64,000 nucleotides of DNA from positions 558,001 to 622,000 of the forward strand of contig NZ_CP081497.1 in the NCBI RefSeq assembly GCF_019774615.1. Reading direction: 5' to 3'. The notes under the pieces are model-generated. The model worked only from the letters and a program-made list of their open reading frames with translations. It was not told the origin of the DNA and ran no database searches. Positions 48,831-58,360 of the stretch are shown piece by piece (position 1 is the first letter of the stretch; every line of letters starts with the position of its first letter). The translations under genes and the position numbers were made by a program. The DNA comes from Streptomyces sp. BHT-5-2. GTDB lineage: Bacteria; Actinomycetota; Actinomycetes; Streptomycetales; Streptomycetaceae.

Positions 48831-49619
48831 TCAGGGCGCACCGGGGGCCGTCGGCCCGGAGAAGCCCGGCCGGCCGAAGCCCGGGGAGCCGAAGCCGGGG
48901 TCGTCGTCGGCTGCCGGCCGGGACGGGCCCGTGCCGCCGGCCGCCCCGGCCTGCAGGGGCAGCGCGGGCAGCCCGCTGTCCATGCTGTTCATGGCGTCCT
49001 CCTCGCCCGCCGCGGCATCGAGCCGCCCCAGCAGGAACGGCATGACCCCTCGTTCCAGCAGGGCCAGTTGCCAGGCTTCGTGGGCCCGCACGACCTCCGG
49101 AGCGGCCTGGGCCGGGGAGTCGGCGCCGGTCGTGCGGTTGCGCGCGGCCGTCACCACCAGCCAGCCCAGCCCCGTCAGGCCCGCCAGGCAGGCGACCGCG
49201 GCGGACGTCCAGCCCGCCGTGACCAGTTCGTCGGCCAGTTGGGACGGCTCGGCCACCGCCCGCAGTCCGAAGCCGATGGCGAGGAAGACGGCCGCCGCGA
49301 TGGCGGCCAGGCCCGGCACCAGCACGCCCAGCGCGGGCAGTACCCCGCCGCTCCGGGACCCCGTCCCGGCGGGCGGGGGCACCGGCAGGGTGCCGTCGGC
49401 CGCGGCGGCGCGCAGCCGGGTCAGTTCGCGGTGTTCGGCCGCCGCCGTGGCGGTGAGCGCGTCGCGCGCCCGGAGCGCCGCACTGCGCAACTGCTCGGCG
49501 GTGAACGGCCCGGCCGTCCGCGCCAGCGCCGCCCTGATCTCCGGGGAGCTCAGGGCCTGGTCCACGGTGCGCTCGAATGCGGCGGTGTCCGGATCCTGTA
49601 AGCGGTCGTTCTGGTGCAC
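48831..49619 (-). CDS. Membrane protein of unknown function
   Basis: This 262-residue protein has an N-terminal helical soluble part with charged residues (AFERTVDQALSSPEIRAAL) and two membrane helices. The helices are near 100-125 (VLPALGVLVPGLAAIAAAVF) and 140-160 (SAAVACLAGLTGLGWLVVTA). The C-terminal tail is Gly/Pro-rich. I do not recognise a family. The GTG at 49619 has GGGGAAG upstream; the frame extends to 49757 but without likely coding. It is convergent with TerD. Confidence 0.7.
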   Translation of the reverse strand: MHQNDRLQDPDTAAFERTVDQALSSPEIRAALARTAGPFTAEQLRSAALRARDALTATAAAEHRELTRLRAAAADGTLPVPPPAGTGSRSGGVLPALGVLVPGLAAIAAAVFLAIGFGLRAVAEPSQLADELVTAGWTSAAVACLAGLTGLGWLVVTAARNRTTGADSPAQAAPEVVRAHEAWQLALLERGVMPFLLGRLDAAAGEEDAMNSMDSGLPALPLQAGAAGGTGPSRPAADDDPGFGSPGFGRPGFSGPTAPGAP

Positions 49620-49748
49620 GTGTCTTCCCCGATGGGTAGAGAGCCGAGGTTGCCCGACGGTCCGGTCCGGTGCGCGGCCGCGCCGGCGGACGGCGACCGG
49701 ATCTGGCCACCCTCCGGGCAACGCGGCGCGCTTCTTGATGGTTCCCTT

Positions 49749-49758
49749 ATTGCGCAAT
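49749..49758. promoter_or_regulatory. ATTGCGCAAT palindrome upstream of the membrane protein gene
   Basis: A perfect 10-bp palindrome lies about 130 bp before the start at 49619. A copy, ATTGCGCAA, lies at 50239-50247 upstream of tatA. Confidence 0.35.
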
Positions 49759-49836
49759 CCCTAAAGTGTTGTTCATGGGCGGGGTGAGCGTGGAGCGGTG
49801 CGGGCGCAGGGCGCGCCGCCCGGCCGCGCGTACGGC

Positions 49837-50154
49837 TCAGTGAGCGGCGCCCGGGCCGGCCTCCTGTTCGGTGCGGACCGCGGACGGATGCCCGGAGTTG
49901 ACGCCGCCGGGCGCCGCGTGGATCGTGCGCGGCGCCTCCGCCGGGTTCTGTGCCGGCTCCTGCGGGGCGGCGGCGTAGGCGGTGGTGGGCGGTGTCGCGT
50001 CGTCGCCCTTCATCGCCTTGGCCTCGCTCTTGAGGATGCGCAGCGACTTGCCCAGCGCGCGGGCGGTGTCCGGCAGCTTCTTGGAGCCGAACAGGAGAAT
50101 CACCACGAGTGCCACGATCAGCAGATGCCAGGGTTCCAGTCCGTTGCGCAGCAT
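49837..50154 (-). CDS. tatA: Twin-arginine translocase subunit TatA
   Basis: This 105-residue protein has the TatA/E form: a single N-terminal membrane helix (HLLIVALVVILLFGSKKL) followed by the conserved amphipathic helix PDTARALGKSLRILKSEAKA. The tail is disordered, Ala/Pro-rich and slightly longer than usual. TatA forms the pore for export of folded proteins. No tatC or tatB is adjacent, so this may be a second copy. ATG 50154 has GAAGGGTGG upstream. Confidence 0.9.
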   Translation of the reverse strand: MLRNGLEPWHLLIVALVVILLFGSKKLPDTARALGKSLRILKSEAKAMKGDDATPPTTAYAAAPQEPAQNPAEAPRTIHAAPGGVNSGHPSAVRTEQEAGPGAAH

Positions 50155-50238
50155 CGCTGCCACCCTTCTCTCGTTGTCACCACGGTCGGAATTCACGGCC
50201 GCGGTCGCACAGACCCGGCCGTGAATATCACTTGCTAC

Positions 50239-50247
50239 ATTGCGCAA
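50239..50247. promoter_or_regulatory. ATTGCGCAA site between tatA and the LCP gene
   Basis: This repeats the palindrome of 49749-49758, again in a divergent promoter gap and followed by an AT-rich TGTATAA stretch that resembles a -10 box. Confidence 0.35.
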
Positions 50248-50312
50248 CTGTATAACCCTGTGCGCGGGAGATCCCTCCGCCGTCAGGGGAGCGCACGGAC
50301 GAGGGTGCACAC

Positions 50313-51809
50313 GTGACACGCAGCGACACCGCAGGCGCCGCACACGACGGCGGGGACGGACCCGCCGGGGAAAGGGGGCGCCCGGTCGGCAGGGTCCGGG
50401 CGACGGCCGCGGCACTCGTCTCGGCCCTGGTGCTGCTGGTCGCCGGAGCCGGCTGGCTCTACCTCCGGCTCAACGGCGACATCACCACCTTCGGCGAGGA
50501 CGGCCTCAGCCGCGACCGGCCCGCCGCCGGCGGCGGCACCAACGTCCTGGTGATCGGCTCCGACTCGCGTGCCGGCCGCAACCGCCGGCTGGGCGGCGGC
50601 GAGGGCGACGTGGGCCGCTCCGACACCGCGTTCCTGCTGCACGTCTACGGCGACGGCCGGCACGCCCTCGCGGTCTCCTTCCCCCGGGACGCCCTCGTGC
50701 AGATCCCGCCCTGCCGGCTGCCGGACGGCCGGTGGACCCCGCAGCGGCCCGCCGCCATGTTCAACTCCGCCTTCACCGTGGGCCGCACGGCCAACGGCAA
50801 CCCCGCCTGCACCCAGAACACCGTGGAGCGGCTGACCGGACTGCGGGTGGACCACACCGTCGTCGTCGACTTCGCCGGCTTCGCCGCGCTCACCACCGCG
50901 GTCGGCGGGGTGTCCGTCTGCCTGCCCCAGGACGTCTACGAGGGCGACCTCGACCCGCACCGGGCGGTCCGCGGCCGGCTGGTCTTCCCCCGCGGCCCGC
51001 AGACCGTCTCCGGGCAGCGGGCGCTGGACTACGTCCGCCTCCGGCACGGCCTCGGGGACGGCTCGGACATCGGGCGGATCAAGCGCCAGCAGGCGTTCAC
51101 CGCCGCGCTCATCAAGAAGGTCCGGGCCCGGGGCATGAACCCCTCCGCGCTGTTCCCGCTGGCCCGGGCGGCCACCGCCGCGATGACCGTCGACCCCGGA
51201 CTGGGCTCGGCGGACCGCCTCCTCGCCTTCGCGCTGTCGATGAAGGACGTCGATCTGCACAACACCAAGTTCCTGACGCTGCCCTGGCGCTACCAGGGCG
51301 CCCGGGTCGCGGTCGTCCACCCGGACGCCGACCGGCTGTGGTCCGCACTGCGCGCCGACCGTCCCGTGGACGGTGCCGCCGCCCGCCCCGGAGCGAAGGA
51401 CGACGGCAAGGCCGGGCTGCCCGCCCCGGCGCCGCAGGCCCCGCCGTCCACGGGCGGCGTCGGCATCGCGGTCTACAACGGCACCACCGCCCCCGGGCTC
51501 GCCGCGCACGCCGCCGCCGAACTGCGGGCGGTCGGCTTCAACGTCACCCGCACCGACACCGCCGCCACCCAGCAGCACACCGCCACCGTCATCGCCTACG
51601 GCGCAGGGCAGCAGGGTCCGGCCCGGACCGTCGCCCGCTACTTCCCCGGCGCGGTCCTCCAGCAGACCACCGCCCCCGGCGTCACGCTCATCCTCGGCCG
51701 GGACTACGCCGACGGGCCCGCGCTCGGCGCCGGCGCCCCGGCCGAACGCGCGGCCGGCGCCGCACGCTCCGCCGCCGACGACCCCTGTTCCGATCTCTCG
51801 TACGGTTGA
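50313..51809 (+). CDS. LytR-CpsA-Psr (LCP) family glycopolymer transferase
   Basis: This 498-residue protein has one N-terminal membrane helix (ALVSALVLLVAGAGWLYLRL). The extracellular LCP domain has NVLVIGSDSRAG, GRSDTAFLLHVYGDG, SFPRDALVQIPPC and LDYVRLRHGLGDGSDIGRIK. A C-terminal LytR_C domain (about 385-475: VGIAVYNGTTAPGLAAHAAA) completes it. LCP enzymes attach teichoic-acid-like polymers or arabinogalactan to peptidoglycan. The key Arg and Asp residues are present. GTG 50313 has GAGGG eight bases upstream. Confidence 0.9.
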   Translation: MTRSDTAGAAHDGGDGPAGERGRPVGRVRATAAALVSALVLLVAGAGWLYLRLNGDITTFGEDGLSRDRPAAGGGTNVLVIGSDSRAGRNRRLGGGEGDVGRSDTAFLLHVYGDGRHALAVSFPRDALVQIPPCRLPDGRWTPQRPAAMFNSAFTVGRTANGNPACTQNTVERLTGLRVDHTVVVDFAGFAALTTAVGGVSVCLPQDVYEGDLDPHRAVRGRLVFPRGPQTVSGQRALDYVRLRHGLGDGSDIGRIKRQQAFTAALIKKVRARGMNPSALFPLARAATAAMTVDPGLGSADRLLAFALSMKDVDLHNTKFLTLPWRYQGARVAVVHPDADRLWSALRADRPVDGAAARPGAKDDGKAGLPAPAPQAPPSTGGVGIAVYNGTTAPGLAAHAAAELRAVGFNVTRTDTAATQQHTATVIAYGAGQQGPARTVARYFPGAVLQQTTAPGVTLILGRDYADGPALGAGAPAERAAGAARSAADDPCSDLSYG

Positions 51810-51899
51810 CCCGGCGCCTTTCGCGGCGGTCACCGGCATTGAAACGTTACAAATCGCCCATGTCACCTAAATCTCTACGAAGTTGAGGAGACCAGTCCC

Positions 51900-53297
51900 A
51901 TGTCAGCCCTTCGCCGGCCCTCGCCCGGCGCACTGCCGAGAGTTCTCCCCGGCGCTCTGCCCCGACTGCTGACCGGCTTCCTGCTGGCGGCCCTGGTGCT
52001 GCTCGCCGGGGCGGCGGTCCTGCCGCAGCCCGCGCACGCCGCCGGCAGCGGCCTGGACACCGTCGCCGAGTCCCTGAAGAAGAGCCCGGTGTACGTCGAC
52101 CCGCGGGTCCGCGACCAGCTCCCGGACGCCGACCGCGACGCTCTGGCGCGGAAGATACGCGACGCCGGCAAGCCGGTCTTCGTCGCCGTCCTGCCGGACG
52201 CCCCCGAGTTCCCCCGGACCACCCTGATGCGCAACCTGCGCACCAAGGTCGGCATCACCGGCGTCTACGCCGTCCACATCGGCGCCGGCGGCTTCAACGC
52301 CGGAGCCGACCGACAGGTCCTCCCGCACAACGCGGTCTACAACCTCAAGACCGCCGCCCAGGATTCCCACCGCGGCGACACCAAGGGCATGGTCACCGAC
52401 TTCGCCCAGCAGGCCGCCGCGCAGGCCCGCGGCGAGGCCCCCTCCTCCTGGGCCGAGGGTGACGGCGGTGACGGCGGCTCCGCCACCGGGCTGCTCGTCG
52501 GCGGCGCCGTGGTGGTGGCCGGCGGTGTGGGCGGCTACGCCCTCCTCCGCCGGGCCAGGAAGCGTCGCGAGGAGCGCGAGCGCGCCGAGCTGGAGGCGCT
52601 GCGGGTGGTCGTCGACGAGGACATCACCGCCTTCGGCGAGGAACTGGACCGCCTCGACTTCAACCCGTCCGAGCCCGGCGCCACCGACGCCATGCGCACC
52701 GACTACACCGGCGCCCTGGACGCCTACGACCTCGCCAAGACGCGGATGGCCGAGGCCCGCCGCCCCGAGGACGTCCGCCCGGTGACCGAGGCCCTTCAGG
52801 ACGGCCGGTTCGCCCTGGCCACCCTGGCCGCCCGCCGCACCGGCGCCCCGCTGCCCGAGCGCCGGCTGCCCTGCTTCTTCGACCCGCGGCACGGCCCCTC
52901 CACCACGGACGTGCAGTGGGCCCCGCCCGGCGGTGCCCCGCGCCCGGTCCCGGCGTGCGCCGCCGACGCCACCCGCGTGGCCGACGGCCTGGAGCCGATG
53001 ACCCGCACCGTCCGGACCGCGGGCGGCCCGCAGCCCTACTGGGACGCCGGACCGGCCTACTCCCCGTGGGCCGGCGGCTACTTCGGCGGCGGCAGCGTGC
53101 TCACCGCCATGGTCGCCGGGACCGTGCTCGGCTCGGTGCTCAGCGCCCCGTCCGCGTTCGCCGACTCGCCGTCGTTCTTCAACGGCCCCGAGGGCGGTAC
53201 GGAGTCCGGCGCCGACTTCAACCCCGCGGACTTCGGGGGCGGCTTCGGCGACGGCGGCGGCTTCGACGGCGGAGGGTTCGACGGCGGCGACTGGTGA
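51900..53297 (+). CDS. Exported membrane protein with TPM-like domain
   Basis: This 465-residue protein has a signal segment (LLTGFLLAALVLLAGAAVL, then PAHAAG) and an extracellular TPM-like domain (about 50-175: SLKKSPVYVDPRV, GKPVFVAVLPD). A membrane helix lies near 195-215 and a cytosolic helical part follows (RARKRREERERAELEAL). A second hydrophobic stretch precedes an extreme Gly/Asp/Phe-rich tail (FGGGFGDGGGFDGGGFDGG). The layout is that of common Streptomyces TPM proteins; the function is unknown. It has a GAGGAG site. Confidence 0.78.
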   Translation: MSALRRPSPGALPRVLPGALPRLLTGFLLAALVLLAGAAVLPQPAHAAGSGLDTVAESLKKSPVYVDPRVRDQLPDADRDALARKIRDAGKPVFVAVLPDAPEFPRTTLMRNLRTKVGITGVYAVHIGAGGFNAGADRQVLPHNAVYNLKTAAQDSHRGDTKGMVTDFAQQAAAQARGEAPSSWAEGDGGDGGSATGLLVGGAVVVAGGVGGYALLRRARKRREERERAELEALRVVVDEDITAFGEELDRLDFNPSEPGATDAMRTDYTGALDAYDLAKTRMAEARRPEDVRPVTEALQDGRFALATLAARRTGAPLPERRLPCFFDPRHGPSTTDVQWAPPGGAPRPVPACAADATRVADGLEPMTRTVRTAGGPQPYWDAGPAYSPWAGGYFGGGSVLTAMVAGTVLGSVLSAPSAFADSPSFFNGPEGGTESGADFNPADFGGGFGDGGGFDGGGFDGGDW

Positions 53298-53310
53298 GCC
53301 GCCCGCCCGG

Positions 53311-56073
53311 TCAGCGGTCCTGACCACCCACGAGGGCGTGTTCGGCGGAGCGTTCCGGCGCTCCGGCGGGCACGCCCTCGCCGCTCTCCCGGCGCGCGTA
53401 CCGCGCCCGCGCGAACGCCAGCGCCGCCCCGTAGAGCGTCAGGACCACCGCGAGCAGCAGGTAGTACAGCGCCGGCGGTGCCGACATGGCCAGCAGCGGC
53501 GCCAGCGGCGACACCGGCAGCAGCAGACCGACCACCGCCAGCCCGGTCACCGCCAGCGGGACCGGCCCCAGCCCGCGCCCCTCGGCGGTCCGCCGCCCCG
53601 TGCGCAGCAGCAGCATCACCAGCCCCTGGGTGAGCAGGTTCTCGGTGAACCACCCGGCGTGGAACATCGTCGGGCTGTCCGTGCCCGGCGTGGCATGGGC
53701 GACGAACGCCAGCACCCCGAAGGTCGCCAGGTCCGCCGCGGCGTTGATCAGGCCGAAGGCGGTGATGAAGCGCAGGAAGACCCGCGGTCGCAGTACCGCC
53801 GGCCGGCGTGCCGCGCCCCGGGCCGGCCGGTCGTGGGCGAGCGAGAACTGCGCCGCGTCGAAGCAGAGGTTCTGCACCAGGACCTGCGCCGGAAGCATCG
53901 GCAGGAACGGCAGCAGCAGCCCGGCGGCCAGCATCGCGATCACGTTGCCGAGGTTGGACGACAGCGTGATCCGCAGATAGGTCGCGATGCTGCCACTGGC
54001 GTGCCGGCCGGTGGTGATCGCCCGCTCGATCGAGGTCAGGTCCTTGTCGGCCAGCACCACGTCGGCGCCCTCCCGGGCCACCGGCACCGCGCCGCGCGGG
54101 CAGATCCCGACGTCCGCCGCGTGCAGCGCCGGCAGGTCGTTGACCCCGTCGCCCAGGAACCCGGTGGTGTGCCCGGCGGCCCGCAGTGCCGTGACGATCC
54201 GGGCCTTGTCCTGCGCGGTGCAGCGCGCCACGACCGTCGCCCCACGGACCGCCTCGGCCAGCGCCGGCCCGTCCAGCCCGGCGAGCCGGCCGGCGGTGAG
54301 CACCTCGCCCGGCGCCAGCCCGAGGTCCCGGCACGCCCGCGCCGCGGTGCCCGGGTGGTCGCCGGTGAGCACCTTCACCGCCACCTCGCGCTCGGTCAGC
54401 ACCCGCAGGGCGTCCGCCGCCGACGGCGCCAGCGCGTCGCCGAGCGCCACGAAGCCGAGGAAGGTCAGGCCCCGCACGTCCGCGTCGGTGTGGTCGCCGA
54501 GCCGGGGCCGGCGGTCGCCGCGGGCCACCGCCAGCAGTCGCACCCCGCCGTCCGCCTCCTCGGCGGCGTGCCGCAGCAGCCGCTCCCGCCCCGACTCGTC
54601 CAGCGCGGTCTCCCGCCCGCCGGACCGCAGCCGCCCGCACCGGGCCAGCACGTCCTCCACCGCGCCCTTGACGACGAGGGTGTGGGCGCCGTGCCGCCCC
54701 GGGCGGCGGATCACCGCCGTGGACATCCGCACCCCCGGGTCGAACGGCAGCGCGGCGACCCCCTCGTACTCCAGCGGGTCGGTGCCCTGCTCGTCCGCCG
54801 CCGCCAGCACCGCCTCGTCCAGTGCGTCCGGCACCGGCAGCTCGGCCAGCTCGATCGTCCAGAAGGCGTTGACCGCCGCCCAGTGCAGCACCTCCGGATC
54901 GGGCGCGCCGTCCGGTCCGGAGGACCGCACCACGACCGGCCGGTCCTGGGTCAGGGTCCCGGTCTTGTCCAGGCACAGCACGTCGATCGCGCCGAGGTCG
55001 TGCAGTGCGGGCAGCCGCTTGACGATCACCCCGCTGGTCCGGGCCAGCTGCGCGGCGCCCCGGGCCAGCGCGGTGGTCACGATCACCGGCAGCATCTCCG
55101 GCGTCAGCCCGACCGCCACGGCCACCGCGAACGGCAGCGTCTCCAGCCCCCGCCCGCGCAGCGCGGCATTGGCCATCAGCACCAGCGGCGGCGTCAGCAG
55201 CATGAAGCGGATCAGCGTCCAGGCGATGCCGTGCACCGACCGGTCGAAGGCGGTCTCGCCGCGCCGTCGGGCCCGTCCGCGGTACGCGGCGGAGAACCGG
55301 GTGTCCGCGCCGGTCGCCACCACCAGGCCGGTGCCGCTCCCGGTCGCCACGCTGCTGCCCTGGAAGCACATGTGCGGCGGCTCGGACGCGTCCGGGTCCG
55401 CGGGGGCGTCCAGCGCCTGCTTGGGCACCGGCGCGGACTCCCCGGTCAGCGCCGCCTGATGCACCGTCAGCCCGGTGGCGCGCAACAGCCGGACATCCGC
55501 CGGGACGAGATCCCCGGGGCCCAGCCGCACCACGTCGCCGACCACCAACTGATCGACCGGTAGCTCCCGCAGCCCCCGTCGCGCGTCCGCGCCGGCCCGG
55601 CGCTGCACCGTCGCGGTGGTCGCCACCAGCTCCCGCAGCGCCGCCATCGCCCGCCCGGCCTGGTGCTCACCGCCGGACCGCAGCGCACAGCTGACCAGCA
55701 CCAGCGTCATGATCACCAAGGCCGTGCCCCACGACGCGACCGCCGCCGACACCAGTCCCAGGCACAGCAGCACCGTCGTGAACGGGTCCCGCAGGGCGCC
55801 CAGGAATCGCCGCTGCCAGGACACCGGACGCCACGACGGCACGGTGTTCTCGCCGAAGCGGGCCAGCCGCTCCTCGGCCTGCGCCTCTGTCAGCCCGCGC
55901 GGACCGCTGTCCAGCCACCGCATCAGCTGCATCGTCGGCAGGGCCGTCAGCGCCGCCGGCTCCACCGCCCCGGGCCCGTCCGCCGGCCCCGCCGCGTCCG
56001 CGCGCACCGCTCCGGCGTCCGCGGGTACCCCTCCGGGACCCGGCGCCGCGGTGATCTCAGGCACCGAGCCCAC
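53311..56073 (-). CDS. mgtA: Magnesium-translocating P-type ATPase (MgtA-like)
   Basis: This 920-residue P3B-type ATPase has the actuator motif LTGESAPVPKQ, the phosphorylation site CLDKTGTLTQD near residue 368, KVLTGDHPGTAARAC and GFLGDGVNDLPALHAADVGI. About ten membrane helices are visible, including VAVAVGLTPEMLPVIVTTAL, which is typical of MgtA/B. It imports Mg2+. Its GTG start lies inside the end of the arsR-type gene (17 bp overlap), giving a coupled regulator-pump operon. Confidence 0.88.
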   Translation of the reverse strand: MGSVPEITAAPGPGGVPADAGAVRADAAGPADGPGAVEPAALTALPTMQLMRWLDSGPRGLTEAQAEERLARFGENTVPSWRPVSWQRRFLGALRDPFTTVLLCLGLVSAAVASWGTALVIMTLVLVSCALRSGGEHQAGRAMAALRELVATTATVQRRAGADARRGLRELPVDQLVVGDVVRLGPGDLVPADVRLLRATGLTVHQAALTGESAPVPKQALDAPADPDASEPPHMCFQGSSVATGSGTGLVVATGADTRFSAAYRGRARRRGETAFDRSVHGIAWTLIRFMLLTPPLVLMANAALRGRGLETLPFAVAVAVGLTPEMLPVIVTTALARGAAQLARTSGVIVKRLPALHDLGAIDVLCLDKTGTLTQDRPVVVRSSGPDGAPDPEVLHWAAVNAFWTIELAELPVPDALDEAVLAAADEQGTDPLEYEGVAALPFDPGVRMSTAVIRRPGRHGAHTLVVKGAVEDVLARCGRLRSGGRETALDESGRERLLRHAAEEADGGVRLLAVARGDRRPRLGDHTDADVRGLTFLGFVALGDALAPSAADALRVLTEREVAVKVLTGDHPGTAARACRDLGLAPGEVLTAGRLAGLDGPALAEAVRGATVVARCTAQDKARIVTALRAAGHTTGFLGDGVNDLPALHAADVGICPRGAVPVAREGADVVLADKDLTSIERAITTGRHASGSIATYLRITLSSNLGNVIAMLAAGLLLPFLPMLPAQVLVQNLCFDAAQFSLAHDRPARGAARRPAVLRPRVFLRFITAFGLINAAADLATFGVLAFVAHATPGTDSPTMFHAGWFTENLLTQGLVMLLLRTGRRTAEGRGLGPVPLAVTGLAVVGLLLPVSPLAPLLAMSAPPALYYLLLAVVLTLYGAALAFARARYARRESGEGVPAGAPERSAEHALVGGQDR

Positions 56074-56422
56074 GCAGGCGGGCCGGTGCCACGCCCTCGC
56101 CGCGGGCGGCGAGATGGACGACCAGGGTCTGCATCATCGCGACGGTGTCCGGGTCGTCGACGACGTAGACGACCCGGCGGCCCTCGCGGCGGGAGCGGAC
56201 CAGGCCGGCGAGCTTGAGTTTGGACAGGTGCTGGCTGACGGCGGGCAGGGCGCCGCCGACGCGTTCGGCGAGTCCGCTGACGTCGCTCTCGCCCTGGGCC
56301 AGCGCCCAGACGATGTGCAGCCGTGGGGGAGAGGCCAGCAGCCCGAACAGCGCGGCCGCCTCGCCCAGCACCGCGGCGGACGGGTCGCCCGCCGCGGCCT
56401 CCCCCTCGATGCCCCTCACCAC
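56057..56422 (-). CDS. ArsR-family transcriptional regulator
   Basis: This 121-residue winged-helix regulator has LFGLLASPPRLHIVWALAQG, ESDVSGLAERVGGALPAVSQHLSKLKLAGLV, the wing SRREGRRVVYVVDD and a C-terminal helix. The ArsR-type Cys pair in helix 3 is absent, so it does not sense arsenite in the classic way. His and Asp/Glu at the C-terminal helix could bind another metal. It precedes and overlaps mgtA, so it probably regulates the pump. The start is GTG 56422 or GTG 56419. Confidence 0.85.
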   Translation of the reverse strand: MVRGIEGEAAAGDPSAAVLGEAAALFGLLASPPRLHIVWALAQGESDVSGLAERVGGALPAVSQHLSKLKLAGLVRSRREGRRVVYVVDDPDTVAMMQTLVVHLAARGEGVAPARLRGLGA

Positions 56423-56638
56423 TGCCGCACTCCGTCCCCCGGGGTAGCCCGTTGCCTCCGGAACGCCCAGTCTAGGGCGTGTCCGACGGGCCTTGACCCG
56501 ATCCGCCGGCAGGCCGAAACTCCGTGCCGAACAGGCGCGCGCGAGTGCCGGGGCGGCCCGCGGCCCCCATGATGGGCGCCGGGGACCGACGCGGCCCCGC
56601 CCCCCATGGGCGCCCACCCCACCCCGCGAGGTCTGCGC

Positions 56639-58195
56639 ATGGAAGAGAGCCGGTCCCTGCCCGACAGCCGGGCGGTCCGGACGGCACGGGCAACCGTCCC
56701 CGCCCGCCTCGGTCCGCCCGCCGGGACGCGCCCGGCAGCGCGCCCGCGGCCCGGGCCGGCCGCCACCGGCGCGGCGTTCACCCTGCTCCAGCTGCTCCTG
56801 GTCGTCCCCGGCACCGGCCTGGGATGGGACGAGACGGTCTACGTCAGCCAGGTCGCCCGCGACGTGCCGGCCGCCTTCTTCAGCGCGCCCCGGGCCCGCG
56901 GCATCACCTACCTGATCGCCCCGGTCACCGAGCTGACCTCCTCCACCACCGCCCTGCGGATCGCCCTCGCGGTCCTCTCCGGCGCCGGCCTCTGGGCCGC
57001 ACTGCGGGTCTGGCGGCCGCTGCTCCCCACCCGGGTACTGGCGCTGGCCGGCGCCCTCTTCGCCACCTTGTGGATCACCCTCTACTACGGCCCCCAGGCG
57101 ATGCCCAATCTCTGGGCCGCCTACGGAGTGCTCGCCGCCACCGGCTGCTTCCTGCGCGCGGTCCGGGACCGTGCGGACCGCCGGGCGCTCGTCGGGCTGC
57201 CGGCGGCCGTCGCGGTGGTGGCGCTGATGCGCCCGCCGGACGCCGGGTGGCTGATGCTGGTGCCGGCCGCGGCGGCCCTGGTGGTGCCCCGGTGGCGGCG
57301 CCCCGCCCTGGTACCGCTGATGGCCGGCGGGTTCCTGCTGGGCGCCGCGGACTGGATCGTCGAGGCGTACACCCGCTACGGAGGACTGGCCGCGCGGCTG
57401 CACCGGGCCGCCGAGATCCAGGGCGGCATCGGCTGGCACCCGGCCCTGGACGACCAGATCCGCAGCCTGGACGGGCGCGGGCTGTGCCGGCCCTGCGACG
57501 TGCCCTGGACCCATCCCTTCACCGCCGTGTGGTTCCTCGCGCTGCCGCTGCTGACCGCCGTCGGCGTCCGGGCCGCGGTCCGCGCCGGCCGCCCGGCCAC
57601 CGCGCTGCTGCCGGCCGCCGTGGCGGTGGCGACCGCGGCGCCGTACCTCTTCCTCATCGACTACGCGGCGCCCCGCTTCCTGCTCCCCGCCTACGCGCTG
57701 CTGGCCCTGCCGGTGGCCGACGGCCTGTGCCGACCGGCCGTGTCCGGGCGCCGGCCGCGCCCGCGCACCACCGCCCTGCTCGCCGTGGCGCTCGCCGCCC
57801 ACCTGGCCGTCCAGTTCGCGGTGCTGACCGGGGACACCGCCCGCAACCGCCATATGCGCCGGGACTTCACGGCCGCCGCCGACGCCCTGCACGCGCTCGG
57901 GGTCCGGCCGCCCTGCGCGCTCACCGGCGACCACGCCGTCCAGCTCGCCTACTACGCCGGCTGCGCCTCACGGCAGACCGCCGGCCCGGATGCCTCCGCC
58001 ACCCCGGAGCAGCTTCGCGTCGAGGCCGACCGGCACCCGGTGGCGGTGCTCGTCCCGCCGTCCGCCGCCCCGCCCATCCTCGCCCGCGGCTGGCGGCACG
58101 TGGCCCTGGCCGACACCGGCACCTTCCGCGGCTACCGTGCCTACCTCCCGCCTGCACCGCACGCCGACGCCGCCCCGGCAGCGGCCGCCCGGTGA
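56639..58195 (+). CDS. Multi-pass membrane protein, glycosyltransferase-39/ArnT-like
   Basis: This 518-residue protein has about ten membrane segments. Its first lumenal loop has GLGWDETVYVSQVARDVPAAFF. The acidic DE after the first helix is typical of GT-C glycosyltransferases that use polyprenyl-phosphate sugars. YGPQAMPNLWAAYGVLAATG and FLLPAYALLALPVADG also fit. The sugar and target are unknown. ATG 56639 with GCGAGG fits better than ATG 56606, which has no ribosome site. Confidence 0.68.
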   Translation: MEESRSLPDSRAVRTARATVPARLGPPAGTRPAARPRPGPAATGAAFTLLQLLLVVPGTGLGWDETVYVSQVARDVPAAFFSAPRARGITYLIAPVTELTSSTTALRIALAVLSGAGLWAALRVWRPLLPTRVLALAGALFATLWITLYYGPQAMPNLWAAYGVLAATGCFLRAVRDRADRRALVGLPAAVAVVALMRPPDAGWLMLVPAAAALVVPRWRRPALVPLMAGGFLLGAADWIVEAYTRYGGLAARLHRAAEIQGGIGWHPALDDQIRSLDGRGLCRPCDVPWTHPFTAVWFLALPLLTAVGVRAAVRAGRPATALLPAAVAVATAAPYLFLIDYAAPRFLLPAYALLALPVADGLCRPAVSGRRPRPRTTALLAVALAAHLAVQFAVLTGDTARNRHMRRDFTAAADALHALGVRPPCALTGDHAVQLAYYAGCASRQTAGPDASATPEQLRVEADRHPVAVLVPPSAAPPILARGWRHVALADTGTFRGYRAYLPPAPHADAAPAAAAR

Positions 58196-58360
58196 CGGCG
58201 CCGCGCATGCCGGTGAACGCCCGTCCCCCCAGAATTCATCCGCTCTCCGCCCACCGGTAAGGACCGTGGGCTTCCGCAGCGTGTTTGATCGACATGCGGG
58301 GAGCCCCCACCGGTCACCGCGTCAGCTCTCCGCACCAGCAGCAGTTCCGGAAGTGGGCAC

